Source: Enterobacter cloacae complex sp. ECNIH7
GTDB lineage: Bacteria; Pseudomonadota; Gammaproteobacteria; Enterobacterales; Enterobacteriaceae
NCBI RefSeq assembly: GCF_002208095.1
Contig: NZ_CP017990.1
Coordinates: 4,216,001-4,280,000, forward strand
DNA length: 64,000 bases
Direction: 5' to 3'
Part shown: positions 48,847-55,655 of the stretch, piece after piece
Layout: each line of letters begins with the position of its first letter
Position numbering within the stretch: the stretch's first letter is position 1
Program-made: the position numbers and the translations under genes
The notes under the pieces: model-generated
Told to the model about the DNA's origin: nothing
The model's database searches: none
Seen by the model: the letters and a program-made list of their open reading frames with translations, nothing else

Positions 48847-48974
48847 ACCTCAACTCGCCAGGAGTACCTGTTCTCAGAGGTTAAACAGGTTTACCACCCG
48901 AAGGCGCCACTCTCAGGTTTTATGTGGCATTGGCATGTGATTACCCGAAGGCGCCCTTCTCAAATCACCAGGGC
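48847..48974 (-). ncRNA. STAXI-like element: three tandem pseudoknots between topB and the DUF3577 gene
   Basis: Read on the minus strand, three units each form an H-type pseudoknot. Stem-1 arms are GCCCT/AGGGC, GCCAC/GTGGC and CCTGT/ACAGG. Stem-2 arms are TGATT/AATCA, ACC/GGT and ACCTC/GAGGT. TGAGA is conserved just before each second stem-1 arm (plus-strand TCTCA at 48958, 48911 and 48872). The first two units carry a small hairpin with a TTCG loop; the third has ACTC/GAGT instead. Paired bases change together between units, direct evidence of structure. Repeated pseudoknots with UNCG loops near Ssb and topoisomerase genes are what is described for the STAXI motif. It may act as RNA or as single-stranded DNA. 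Confidence 0.75.
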
Positions 48975-49355
48975 ATTGGCAGTTGTCGATGACAACGATT
49001 AGCCTCTTTATCATTTATTCAGACGCAGCAGATGTCAACGCCGGTGTGCGTAAAAAATCATCAATGCCAAAAAATAAAAAAAGCGGCACCTTTCGGCACC
49101 GCCTGTGAGGTCTGCACCATTAGACCTGATGTTGACCTGCTTACGCAGTTGCTCCGGGGGTGTGTTCAGGACCCGGCACGGTTTCACGGAGTTTTGTGCC
49201 TTTTTGACTCACGTTCAGGTGTGGACGCGGCCAACAAGACTGTATCCTGCAAGCACTGCATTTGATGCTCACAGGACCCGCAGTCACGGGGTGCGGCTTC
49301 AGAGCCGTCGCAACAATAGCAAAGGCATCCTGTCCCCGCAATGAGAGACAAGGAA
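48975..49355. other. Intergenic region downstream of topB
   Basis: This 381-bp stretch holds the terminator at 49070-49102. A 66-codon minus frame (49141-49341, TTG start) contains KCSACRIQSCW; I do not accept it as a gene without further support. No promoter for the DUF3577-ssb transcript could be fixed, but it should lie between about 48980 and 49065. Confidence 0.5.
49070..49102 (-). terminator. Rho-independent terminator beyond topB
   Basis: On the minus strand GCGGTGCC pairs with GGTGCCGC around GAAA, followed by a run of seven T. Two of the pairs are G-T wobbles that exist only in the minus-strand RNA (the plus strand would have mismatches), which supports leftward termination. It lies about 250 bp after the topB stop. 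Confidence 0.8.
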
Positions 49356-51365
49356 TTAATTATTCTTTGGTTTTACAGCCTTAGAGCTACGCGCGCTTTT
49401 ACGTTTCTGGGTGTCGTTGTTGATGATTCCTTTGCAATCAGGATAACGAGTACACCCCCAAAAATCTCCTTTCTGTCCTTTTTTTAGGCGAGTTTTCCCC
49501 CCACATAAAGGGCACGATGGTGTGGGTGGTATTCTAATGCTCACCCGCTGCTGTCCTCCCATGCTGACAAGGTTACGGGTCCATCCGACCTGTCGCTGCA
49601 AAAAATCATTCAGGGTAAGGCGTCCTTCTGCTACTTCATCCAGAGCCTGTTCCCAAAGTGCAGTCATTCCCGGGTCGGTTAACTGCGAGGGCAGAGCATC
49701 AATGACATCAGCACCAAGATCAGTCGCGCGAAGCTGCTTACCTTTGCGCACAATAAATCTGCGGTTCAGCAGTTGCTCAACGATACCAGCACGGGTGGCT
49801 TCCGTGCCTAATCCGGCGTTGTCCTTCAGTACCTTACGAAGAGCAATATCGGTAACAAACGCTGACGCGTTCATCATAGCGCCGATGAGTGTTGCGAAAG
49901 TATAGTGAGCCGGCGGACGAGTCATTTGCTGCACGACCTCTGCACCGTTTACTCCGCAACGGTCACCCTTCCTGAGAGGAGGAAGTTCAATACTGAGATC
50001 ATCATCCCCTGGACTATCCTCTTCCTCCTTACTGAAAAGGACCTTCCAGCCCATTACAATCTCCGTCCTTCCTGTTGTGCGGAACAGTTGCCCGCCAATG
50101 TCAAACTGCAGACGAGTAATATCAGATTCGTGCAGGGGAAGAAATTGTGCCAGATAATTTCGGCGGATAAGGGTGTATACCCTTCGCTCTGCCTCACTTA
50201 ACGCAGAAAACTTAAACGCGTTTCGGGTAGGGATAATGCCATGGTGAGCTGTGATTTTTTTGTCGTTCCATATACGCGAAACAAACGAAGTATTTAGACC
50301 TGAAAGAAGAGAACTACACTCTGGATCAGACAGACCAATAGCGGAAAGAACCGAGGGGATTTCCTCACGCATAGACTCAGGAAGGTATCCACAATCAGTT
50401 CGTGGATAAGTGGTTGCCTTGTGTTTCTCATAGAGGCTCTGTGCAGTGTCAAGCACCTGCTGGGGTGACATATCCCAGAGCAGGCCACAGGCCTGTTGTA
50501 AAGTGCCGAGCGAAAAAGCCAGCGGTGCTGCCGCTTTTTCACGCTTCGTCTCACATTCTGTTACGGTCGCTGCTCCAGCCTGCCGGCAAAGATGCGCTAC
50601 CTGCTGCGCTATATTTTGGTGTACACAGCGTTTTTCTTCGTCGGTATAAACCTTTGCAGGTACCCATTGCGCCGGAAAAGTTCTCCCTCCCGCACTCAGA
50701 AGCGCCTTAACCTGCCAGAAAGGTTTAGGGATGAATGTCGCTATCTCCCGATCACGTCGGACAACCAGTGCCAGAGTGGGAGTTTGCACCCGCCCGACAG
50801 AAATCACACCGTCGAATCCTGACTGTACTGCAAGCAGTGTATACAGACGGGACAGATTCATTCCAATGAGCCAGTCGGCACGAGCGCGACCAAGTCCAGC
50901 ATGATACATTCCAAGAGTTTCGGCACCCGGTCGCAGATCCTGGAGAGCTGCACGGATGCTCATTTCATCAAGGGCAGAAAGCCAAAGCCGCTGTACAGGA
51001 CCGTCCCAGCGGCAGTATTCCAGCAATTCACGGGCAATTACTTCTCCTTCCCGGTCCGCATCAGTGGAGATAACCACATCATCGACCTGGCGCAGCAGCC
51101 GCTCAATAACCTTGAACTGAGACTGCGTCTCCTTTTTTACCACCACCTGCCATGGGGAAGGCAGGATCGGCAGAGCAGAGAGCGACCATGGTTTGCCATA
51201 CTGTTGACCGTATGCTTCAGGCGGTGCGGTCTCCAGCAAATGCCCTACTGCCCAGGTAACAGTGACGCCAGGGCCAGTTAGAAAACCGTCGCCACGTCGG
51301 GTGGCACCCAAAACATTCGCAAGATCTCGCCCCTGTGAGGGCTTTTCGCAGATAAACAACCGCAT
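49356..51365 (-). CDS. topB: DNA topoisomerase III of the ICE
   Basis: 669 aa, type IA topoisomerase. TOPRIM motifs are MRLFICEKPSQGRDLA at the N-terminus and VVISTDADREGEVIAREL near residue 105. The catalytic region has SVGRVQTPTLAL (about 190), and the active Tyr is in TTYPRTDCGYLPE (about 320). The C-terminus carries a four-Cys zinc ribbon (CPLCGG...GCTRYPDCKG). It relaxes and decatenates DNA during ICE replication and transfer. Homologues stand in the same place in SPI-7. All catalytic residues are present. Confidence 0.94.
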   Translation of the reverse strand: MRLFICEKPSQGRDLANVLGATRRGDGFLTGPGVTVTWAVGHLLETAPPEAYGQQYGKPWSLSALPILPSPWQVVVKKETQSQFKVIERLLRQVDDVVISTDADREGEVIARELLEYCRWDGPVQRLWLSALDEMSIRAALQDLRPGAETLGMYHAGLGRARADWLIGMNLSRLYTLLAVQSGFDGVISVGRVQTPTLALVVRRDREIATFIPKPFWQVKALLSAGGRTFPAQWVPAKVYTDEEKRCVHQNIAQQVAHLCRQAGAATVTECETKREKAAAPLAFSLGTLQQACGLLWDMSPQQVLDTAQSLYEKHKATTYPRTDCGYLPESMREEIPSVLSAIGLSDPECSSLLSGLNTSFVSRIWNDKKITAHHGIIPTRNAFKFSALSEAERRVYTLIRRNYLAQFLPLHESDITRLQFDIGGQLFRTTGRTEIVMGWKVLFSKEEEDSPGDDDLSIELPPLRKGDRCGVNGAEVVQQMTRPPAHYTFATLIGAMMNASAFVTDIALRKVLKDNAGLGTEATRAGIVEQLLNRRFIVRKGKQLRATDLGADVIDALPSQLTDPGMTALWEQALDEVAEGRLTLNDFLQRQVGWTRNLVSMGGQQRVSIRIPPTPSCPLCGGKTRLKKGQKGDFWGCTRYPDCKGIINNDTQKRKSARSSKAVKPKNN

Positions 51366-51378
51366 GGTGGTTCCCCGG

Positions 51379-52110
51379 TCAGGCAGCCCGATATCGCATA
51401 CGAAGCAGGTTTACGCTCGATTCATTAACCGGCGGTGAGAAAGCTGAGCGCTTTTCACCAAGAAGAACAGACAAATCTGGCTCTCCCGCCACCTCGCATG
51501 CTTGTTTCCATGTTTCGTTGTTTTCCACAGCATCAAACCGGGTAGCATCAATACGGCGATAAGATAAAACAGAGCCATAGACCTGACGAATTAATCTGCC
51601 ACCTTCGCTAAGATGATGATCACGGCGAGAACGTGTAATTAATCCATAATGCGATGCCTGTAGTGCCTTTTTCGCAAACTGATCGAATCCTACTAACAGA
51701 AACACACACCTGTAACCCAGAGGGGTTCGTGTAAATACCTGGATATCGAGTGGCTCAACAGATGCAACTTCTGTCAATGTAATACCAGGCGGCAACATTG
51801 ACATCTCAGCATCAAGTTGCTGAATCAAAGCAGTCATAGAATCTGATGCAACCTTGATCTTTTCTTCCAGGTTAAACATAGCAACATCAGCCCATGGATT
51901 ATTGCGCAGGGAATCCTGGTTAATCAGAGTCGCACGGTGGAAAAACTGAGGCATACCGATAATTCCATGCCTTGCAGGCTTTTCACCGTCCTGTTTTTCA
52001 GGCTGACGCCCTTGCCATAGCCCGATTGCGTAATTCGTATGCAGTGCGATCGTCATTTCAGACTGCAGCGCACCAGTTCTTTTCTCATTTTTTTCTGCCA
52101 TCGTTGTCAC
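51379..52110 (-). CDS. ICE protein of the TIGR03761 / PFL_4669 type
   Basis: 243 aa. Segments NYAIGLWQGRQPEKQDGEKPARHGIIGMPQFF, given here only as the GLWQGR and GIIGMPQFF landmarks, and GYRCVFLLVGFDQFAKKALQA are typical of the family found before topB in PFGI-1-class elements. There is no signal peptide or membrane helix, so it acts in the cytoplasm. Function is unknown. Its place between the replication gene and topB suggests DNA metabolism. It follows the triple hairpin region and starts 13 bp from topB at its 3' side. Confidence 0.82.
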   Translation of the reverse strand: MTTMAEKNEKRTGALQSEMTIALHTNYAIGLWQGRQPEKQDGEKPARHGIIGMPQFFHRATLINQDSLRNNPWADVAMFNLEEKIKVASDSMTALIQQLDAEMSMLPPGITLTEVASVEPLDIQVFTRTPLGYRCVFLLVGFDQFAKKALQASHYGLITRSRRDHHLSEGGRLIRQVYGSVLSYRRIDATRFDAVENNETWKQACEVAGEPDLSVLLGEKRSAFSPPVNESSVNLLRMRYRAA

Positions 52111-52442
52111 CTGTGCTCAGTTAAGATGAGCAGGCATAGTCCTGAAACACCGGTATCTCCAACAACGCGAAACTCATAATTCCAAGAACGAAATTGTAAG
52201 TTGGTTAAAATTTGTACTTGCTGCGCCCCGCAGCAAGCTCATTTTTTAACCAGCTGCAATACTTTCCCGCAAGACCTCAACCACAACACATCGAAACATG
52301 ATTCTTTTTTGTACTTGTTGCGCCCCGCAACAAGGTCATTTTTTAACCACTATTGCGCCCAGTAGTTCTGCTCATTTTTTGTACTTGCTGCGCCCCGCAG
52401 CAAGCTCACTTTTTAATCAAAAACAGATTTTTGATGCCATAA
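52111..52442. other. AT-rich non-coding region with the triple hairpin array
   Basis: A 332-bp gap between the replication protein gene and the TIGR03761-type gene. It has no ORF. It consists mainly of the three repeated hairpins and T-rich stretches described separately, plus a degenerate fourth unit near 52347-52380. It is a good candidate for part of a replication origin. Confidence 0.6.
52217..52404. repeat. Three copies of a 9-bp hairpin with TCATTTTTTAACCA flank
   Basis: Perfect 9-bp stems with a CCC loop occur at 52217-52237, 52314-52334 and 52384-52404. Copies 1 and 3 have CTTGCTGCG/CGCAGCAAG. Copy 2 has CTTGTTGCG/CGCAACAAG, a compensated change on both arms. Each is followed on the plus strand by STCAYTTTTTAAYCA and mostly preceded by TTTTTGTA. 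Spacing is 97 and 70 bp. The compensated change shows that pairing is conserved. Possible roles are an origin element, a single-strand initiation site, or plus-strand terminators. Confidence 0.8.
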
Positions 52443-53675
52443 TCATTTCTGGACCTGTTGCCGAATAGCCGCAATCATCGCCCTTACCTGCCCCTGAGAC
52501 GGGCGTTTCGCAGGTTGAACAGGGACGTCGGCTGTGGGTACAGTACGTGATTCAACCGGGCGGGAAATTGTTCCACCAGAACTGGCAGTCGCCGTATCCT
52601 CTGAAATTTTCAGCTCACCACTTCGCGCCCTGCGAAGCATAGAGAACATCCAGCCCACCGGATTGTTGAGCCTTCCAAGGGCCTGTTGTTCACGCAGCAT
52701 GTCAGCAAGGGCTTTTGCCATTGTCTCCGGAAGCGAAGCCATCTGCGTACTCAGCATCTGCCTGTCTTCACTGTTCAGAGCGTTCAGAAAATCATCTGGC
52801 AGGAATTGCTCACCACACGGTACGTACGTTTTTTTATTCACACTGTGTGTGAAAGAACGTACGTTACAGTCCGAATTTCGGACTCCGGCGTAACTCCTTG
52901 ATTTTTTACTGAGTCCATTTTCCGGACTCTGTGAATTATCAGGTTTAAGGGAACTGAGTCCGTTTTCCGGACTCAGTGAATTCGGGCTGTTTTTTATGCG
53001 TTTTTTACTGAGTCCTGATTTCGGACTCGATTGCACAGCCTGTCGCTGACGAGCCATTTGTTCTGGTGTGGCAGGTGCACTTAGTCGGCTCTCAATAATG
53101 GCCAGGCGGCTGTGACGGTGGCGCATTCCCGGATCATGAAGGATGTCATTGACTACAGCCAGCGCCGTCATACGGACGGCTTTATTCCTGCTCAGGCAAC
53201 TCTCTTCAACAAGGGTCAGCCAGCCCGGATCAAAAGTCTCAGCATCACGGTAGCCCAGCGGCTCATCATGCTGTGCATAGATATTGCCTCGCACACGACC
53301 ATGGTCGTCGCGAACACGCTTACACAGGCTGAGCCAGCCTGTAAGACGCAGCATCAGCAGAACGCGGCTGACCGTATCTCTGGAGGCCTTCTCTGAATGT
53401 GCCGACGCCAGTTGAACCTGGAGCTCATCATAAGTCGGGAAAACAGCACCTTCATTCTGCTGTGCATACAACCGGATCATCACCCAGGCGGTTTTATCCA
53501 GTGGCGAAAGACGGGTATCCAGAAACAGCTGTCGGGGAAACGCATCATGTACATTTCCCATAAAAAGAAGCCCGCTGCGCTCCTGACCGACATCACCAGT
53601 GTCTGTACGCCGTTCGAGACTACGCTGCATCCTGGACAGTGTATGAGCAACTATGCTGTCTGCCGGAATGGTCAT
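52443..53675 (-). CDS. STY4528-type replication initiator-like protein (410 aa)
   Basis: The N-terminal 150 residues look like a winged-helix DNA-binding domain (KTAWVMIRLYAQQNEGAVFP, SRDTVSRVLLMLRLTGWLSL), the form seen in RepA/lambda O-type initiators. The middle has repeated Ser-Pro-Glu-Asn-Gly-Leu-Ser peptides (about 215-262) that result from four palindromic DNA repeats. The C-terminal region is helical with KALADMLREQQALGRLNNPVGWMF and a basic end. In SPI-7-type elements this is called a pathogenicity-island replication protein. The iterons inside its own gene support an initiator role. Confidence 0.83.
   Translation of the reverse strand: MTIPADSIVAHTLSRMQRSLERRTDTGDVGQERSGLLFMGNVHDAFPRQLFLDTRLSPLDKTAWVMIRLYAQQNEGAVFPTYDELQVQLASAHSEKASRDTVSRVLLMLRLTGWLSLCKRVRDDHGRVRGNIYAQHDEPLGYRDAETFDPGWLTLVEESCLSRNKAVRMTALAVVNDILHDPGMRHRHSRLAIIESRLSAPATPEQMARQRQAVQSSPKSGLSKKRIKNSPNSLSPENGLSSLKPDNSQSPENGLSKKSRSYAGVRNSDCNVRSFTHSVNKKTYVPCGEQFLPDDFLNALNSEDRQMLSTQMASLPETMAKALADMLREQQALGRLNNPVGWMFSMLRRARSGELKISEDTATASSGGTISRPVESRTVPTADVPVQPAKRPSQGQVRAMIAAIRQQVQK
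52868..53028. repeat. Four palindromic iterons inside the replication gene: candidate origin
   Basis: Palindromes of the form GAGTCC-N5-7-GGACTC occur at 52868-52884, 52911-52929, 52956-52974 and 53010-53028, at spacings of about 44, 45 and 54 bp. The third has 10-bp arms (ACTGAGTCCG / CGGACTCAGT). T-rich segments stand between and beside them (e.g. 52900-52909, 52990-53007). Iterons in the middle of the initiator gene next to AT-rich DNA are the layout of the phage lambda origin in gene O. This points to a vegetative origin of the ICE. Confidence 0.75.
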
Positions 53676-53753
53676 TTTCTGCTCTCCTCTTCAACCTGAG
53701 ACAGCACAATGCCGGGATAAACCCGGCACTGTACGGTCAGCAGCGGCATTCCG

Positions 53754-53987
53754 TTACCGCCGTATTTCACGGTTATAGGTCTCATGATCCATCAGCCACC
53801 AGTGTTTACCTCCATCCTTACTGAGGATGCGCCAGAACGGCCCAACATCTATCTTGAGATAGCCGTTCATCGTCAACCGACGGAACACCTTCTCACCGCA
53901 GCACACTGCGCTGAACAGCCGTTGCGCCCTGCGACGAACCGAGGGGGAAACGTACTGACGTGAAGAAAAGTCGGTCATCTGCATCAT
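53754..53987 (-). CDS. Small protein between DUF2857 and replication genes (77 aa)
   Basis: 77 aa, basic and rich in Arg and Trp (SVRRRAQRLFSAVCCGEKVFRRL, landmarks RRRAQRLF and WRILSKDGGKHWWLM). It overlaps the DUF2857 stop by 4 bp, so translation is likely coupled. I recognise no family. The basic N-terminal helix could bind DNA, which would suit its place next to the replication gene, but this is inference. Confidence 0.65.
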   Translation of the reverse strand: MMQMTDFSSRQYVSPSVRRRAQRLFSAVCCGEKVFRRLTMNGYLKIDVGPFWRILSKDGGKHWWLMDHETYNREIRR

Positions 53988-54580
53988 GCTTCCTTGCGCT
54001 GTTGTGATTCACTCTTGCGGGATGGAGTTGTCTCCCGGCACCACTGGCAGACCCTGCTCCAGACTGCGGTCAGTGACAGGCCATGCTGCTCAGCGGCAAG
54101 CATCATCGCTTCCAGAGCCTGATGAGAGTCCGGGGATGATAGCCCGGCAGCCTTCCACTCGATCCATAGTGCCGAATCCTGTGGCTCCGTCAGAGACTGT
54201 GTGCGGCCCTGGCGAGACTCTATCCCCATCAGACGACGCCGTGCGCTAACCTCTGATGGAGACAGGCCGAAGTATTTATCAATCAGTTCCATTGAACCGC
54301 CAAGCTCAAGCGCCCGGTCTATCATCAGCATTCGTTTCTGCTCATTACGTGCCTGGTTGAGCATCAGCCAAAAATTTTCGTGATTCAGGCTAACATCAAG
54401 CACAGAAACGTGTGACTGGCTCAAATAATGCAGCTCATCAAGGCTCAGCTGACTCAGTGCGCGTATCTCCTCGAGTGACATTCCCAGCGACTCACAGCGG
54501 CGGATATTGCCGTTTTTAACATCCATCAGCAGTGATGAAAGGATGGCCGTGGTGGCCTGTGAAAGGTTGTGCTGGCTCAT
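53984..54580 (-). CDS. DUF2857 protein (198 aa)
   Basis: 198 aa, helical. It contains a predicted helix-turn-helix-like part around LGLSPSEVSARRRLMGI (residues about 105-122) and a repeated hydrophobic pattern (MSLEEIRALSQLSLDELHYL). DUF2857 proteins occur in the same place in SPI-7 and related elements. They resemble flagellar regulators FlhD/FlhC-associated activators of ICE genes in some descriptions, but I do not rely on that. A DNA-binding regulator or replication accessory is likely. A strong AGGAGGGG precedes the ATG. Confidence 0.78.
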   Translation of the reverse strand: MSQHNLSQATTAILSSLLMDVKNGNIRRCESLGMSLEEIRALSQLSLDELHYLSQSHVSVLDVSLNHENFWLMLNQARNEQKRMLMIDRALELGGSMELIDKYFGLSPSEVSARRRLMGIESRQGRTQSLTEPQDSALWIEWKAAGLSSPDSHQALEAMMLAAEQHGLSLTAVWSRVCQWCRETTPSRKSESQQRKEA

Positions 54581-54672
54581 AGGGCCCCTCCTGATATCAT
54601 CTGATCGGCAACAAGCAGAACATCAAAAAGCCAGCCCGACAGGCAGGCACTCCATAAAATAATGTTACTCAT
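54577..54672 (-). CDS. 31-aa membrane peptide ORF overlapping both neighbours
   Basis: An ATG at 54672 lies within the last codons of the DUF2786 gene. The frame encodes MSNIILWSACLSGWLFDVLL and 11 more residues, and its TGA overlaps the DUF2857 start as ATGA. The peptide is a single hydrophobic helix with one cysteine. The overlap on both sides is the pattern of translational coupling found throughout this operon, so the region is probably translated. No Shine-Dalgarno of its own is obvious, and no homologue is known to me. Confidence 0.4.
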   Translation of the reverse strand: MSNIILWSACLSGWLFDVLLVADQMISGGAL

Positions 54673-55408
54673 GTGTACAGCCTCCCGCCGTAATCTGCTG
54701 TTGAGCCTTCGCACCAGTCAGGCCTTGATGAACTTCAGTATCCCGCCCCGCGAGCCAGCCCGCTACGCGTGCTGCTCTGTCGCCACGGCATTTACCGGCC
54801 GCCCTGACGTTTACAGTCCCCAAGGTGTCGCCGGTGTGACGCTGGGCAAGCCAGCGCTGAAGCATGGAATTCTCACATTCTGAAGGCGCAAATGACTGCA
54901 GTACCTGCCAGACGCCAGATACCCACCCTTCACGAAACTGATCGGCTCTGCGACGAAGCGTGTTCTTAAGAATACGGCGCTTCCGGTATCCGGCAATCTG
55001 ACCGTCAGTGTCTGCACGAAGTTGCCGCTGTAAAACGGTATAGATATAGAGCGCAACTTCGGCTCTCCCGCTGAAACCATAAAAGTGCAGAGATCGGCGG
55101 ACGCTTTTTACACCACTGCAACTAGTGTGAATATGCCAGCCAAACCAGCAACGGCAGCCCGTGGCCATGCATACCACTGTTGCGAGTGAACTTAGCCAGG
55201 CTGGCACTTTTTCAGCATTACTGGTCAGGTTCTGACAGACGGATTCCTGGATATCATGAAGAGAAAGCATGTCAGGGGTCAGGCCATGACGCTGCATCAG
55301 CCGTTGAGCCAGAGCCACTGCACGGGCCGCCTCGTGTGGATTACTGTTCCGGGTACCCAGCGCCATCAGTCGCCGGATACGTGCAATCACTTTTGTATTT
55401 TCAGACAT
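54665..55408 (-). CDS. DUF2786 protein (247 aa)
   Basis: Start at the ATG at 55408 behind CAGGGGG, overlapping the TraR-like stop by 8 bp. The N-terminal ~45 residues (KVIARIRRLMALGTRNSNPHEAARAVALAQRLMQRHGL) are the DUF2786 domain, given here by the landmarks RIRRLMALG and EAARAVALAQRLM. The rest (FYGFSGRAEVALYIYTVLQRQ) matches the domain that follows it in phage and ICE proteins. Function is unknown. It is regularly linked to replication/partition modules of SPI-7-like ICEs. Confidence 0.82.
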   Translation of the reverse strand: MSENTKVIARIRRLMALGTRNSNPHEAARAVALAQRLMQRHGLTPDMLSLHDIQESVCQNLTSNAEKVPAWLSSLATVVCMATGCRCWFGWHIHTSCSGVKSVRRSLHFYGFSGRAEVALYIYTVLQRQLRADTDGQIAGYRKRRILKNTLRRRADQFREGWVSGVWQVLQSFAPSECENSMLQRWLAQRHTGDTLGTVNVRAAGKCRGDRAARVAGWLAGRDTEVHQGLTGAKAQQQITAGGCTHE

Positions 55409-55655
55409 GGTGTAGCCCCCTGCAGCCGGCAGCACGGTGAACATCCTGCTTCTCCTTCACATCCTGACAAGCGGCACACAACTCTACGCCCGGCACTGCC
55501 AGCTGACGGGCAGCGGGAATGTCCGCGCCGCAGCACTCACAGATTTCTTTTGACGGGCGTAACGAGTGCACTTTTGCCCTGACAGCATCGATGCCGCGCT
55601 GGGTGAAAATAGCGGTACTGGCCTGAGCCATTTCATCATTCAGGTCCTCAGACAT
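55401..55655 (-). CDS. TraR/DksA-type zinc-finger protein (84 aa)
   Basis: 84 aa with a four-Cys zinc finger: ICECCGADIP and then ELCAACQDVKEKQD, the C4 motif of TraR/DksA. The N-terminus has a short acidic helix (MSEDLNDEMAQASTAIF). Small TraR-type proteins bind in the secondary channel of RNA polymerase and change promoter choice without ppGpp. It could tune host or ICE transcription. It overlaps parB by 8 bp and the DUF2786 gene by 8 bp. Confidence 0.9.
   Translation of the reverse strand: MSEDLNDEMAQASTAIFTQRGIDAVRAKVHSLRPSKEICECCGADIPAARQLAVPGVELCAACQDVKEKQDVHRAAGCRGLHHV

Noticed and set aside
49141..49341. 66-aa minus ORF with KCSACRIQSCW between topB and its terminator
   Set aside because: It has a TTG start without a clear ribosome-binding site and no recognised family. 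It could be real, but I cannot support it.
52217..52404. CRISPR-like array
   Set aside because: Only three hairpin copies with unequal spacing and similar flanks, no spacers of constant length, and no cas genes.
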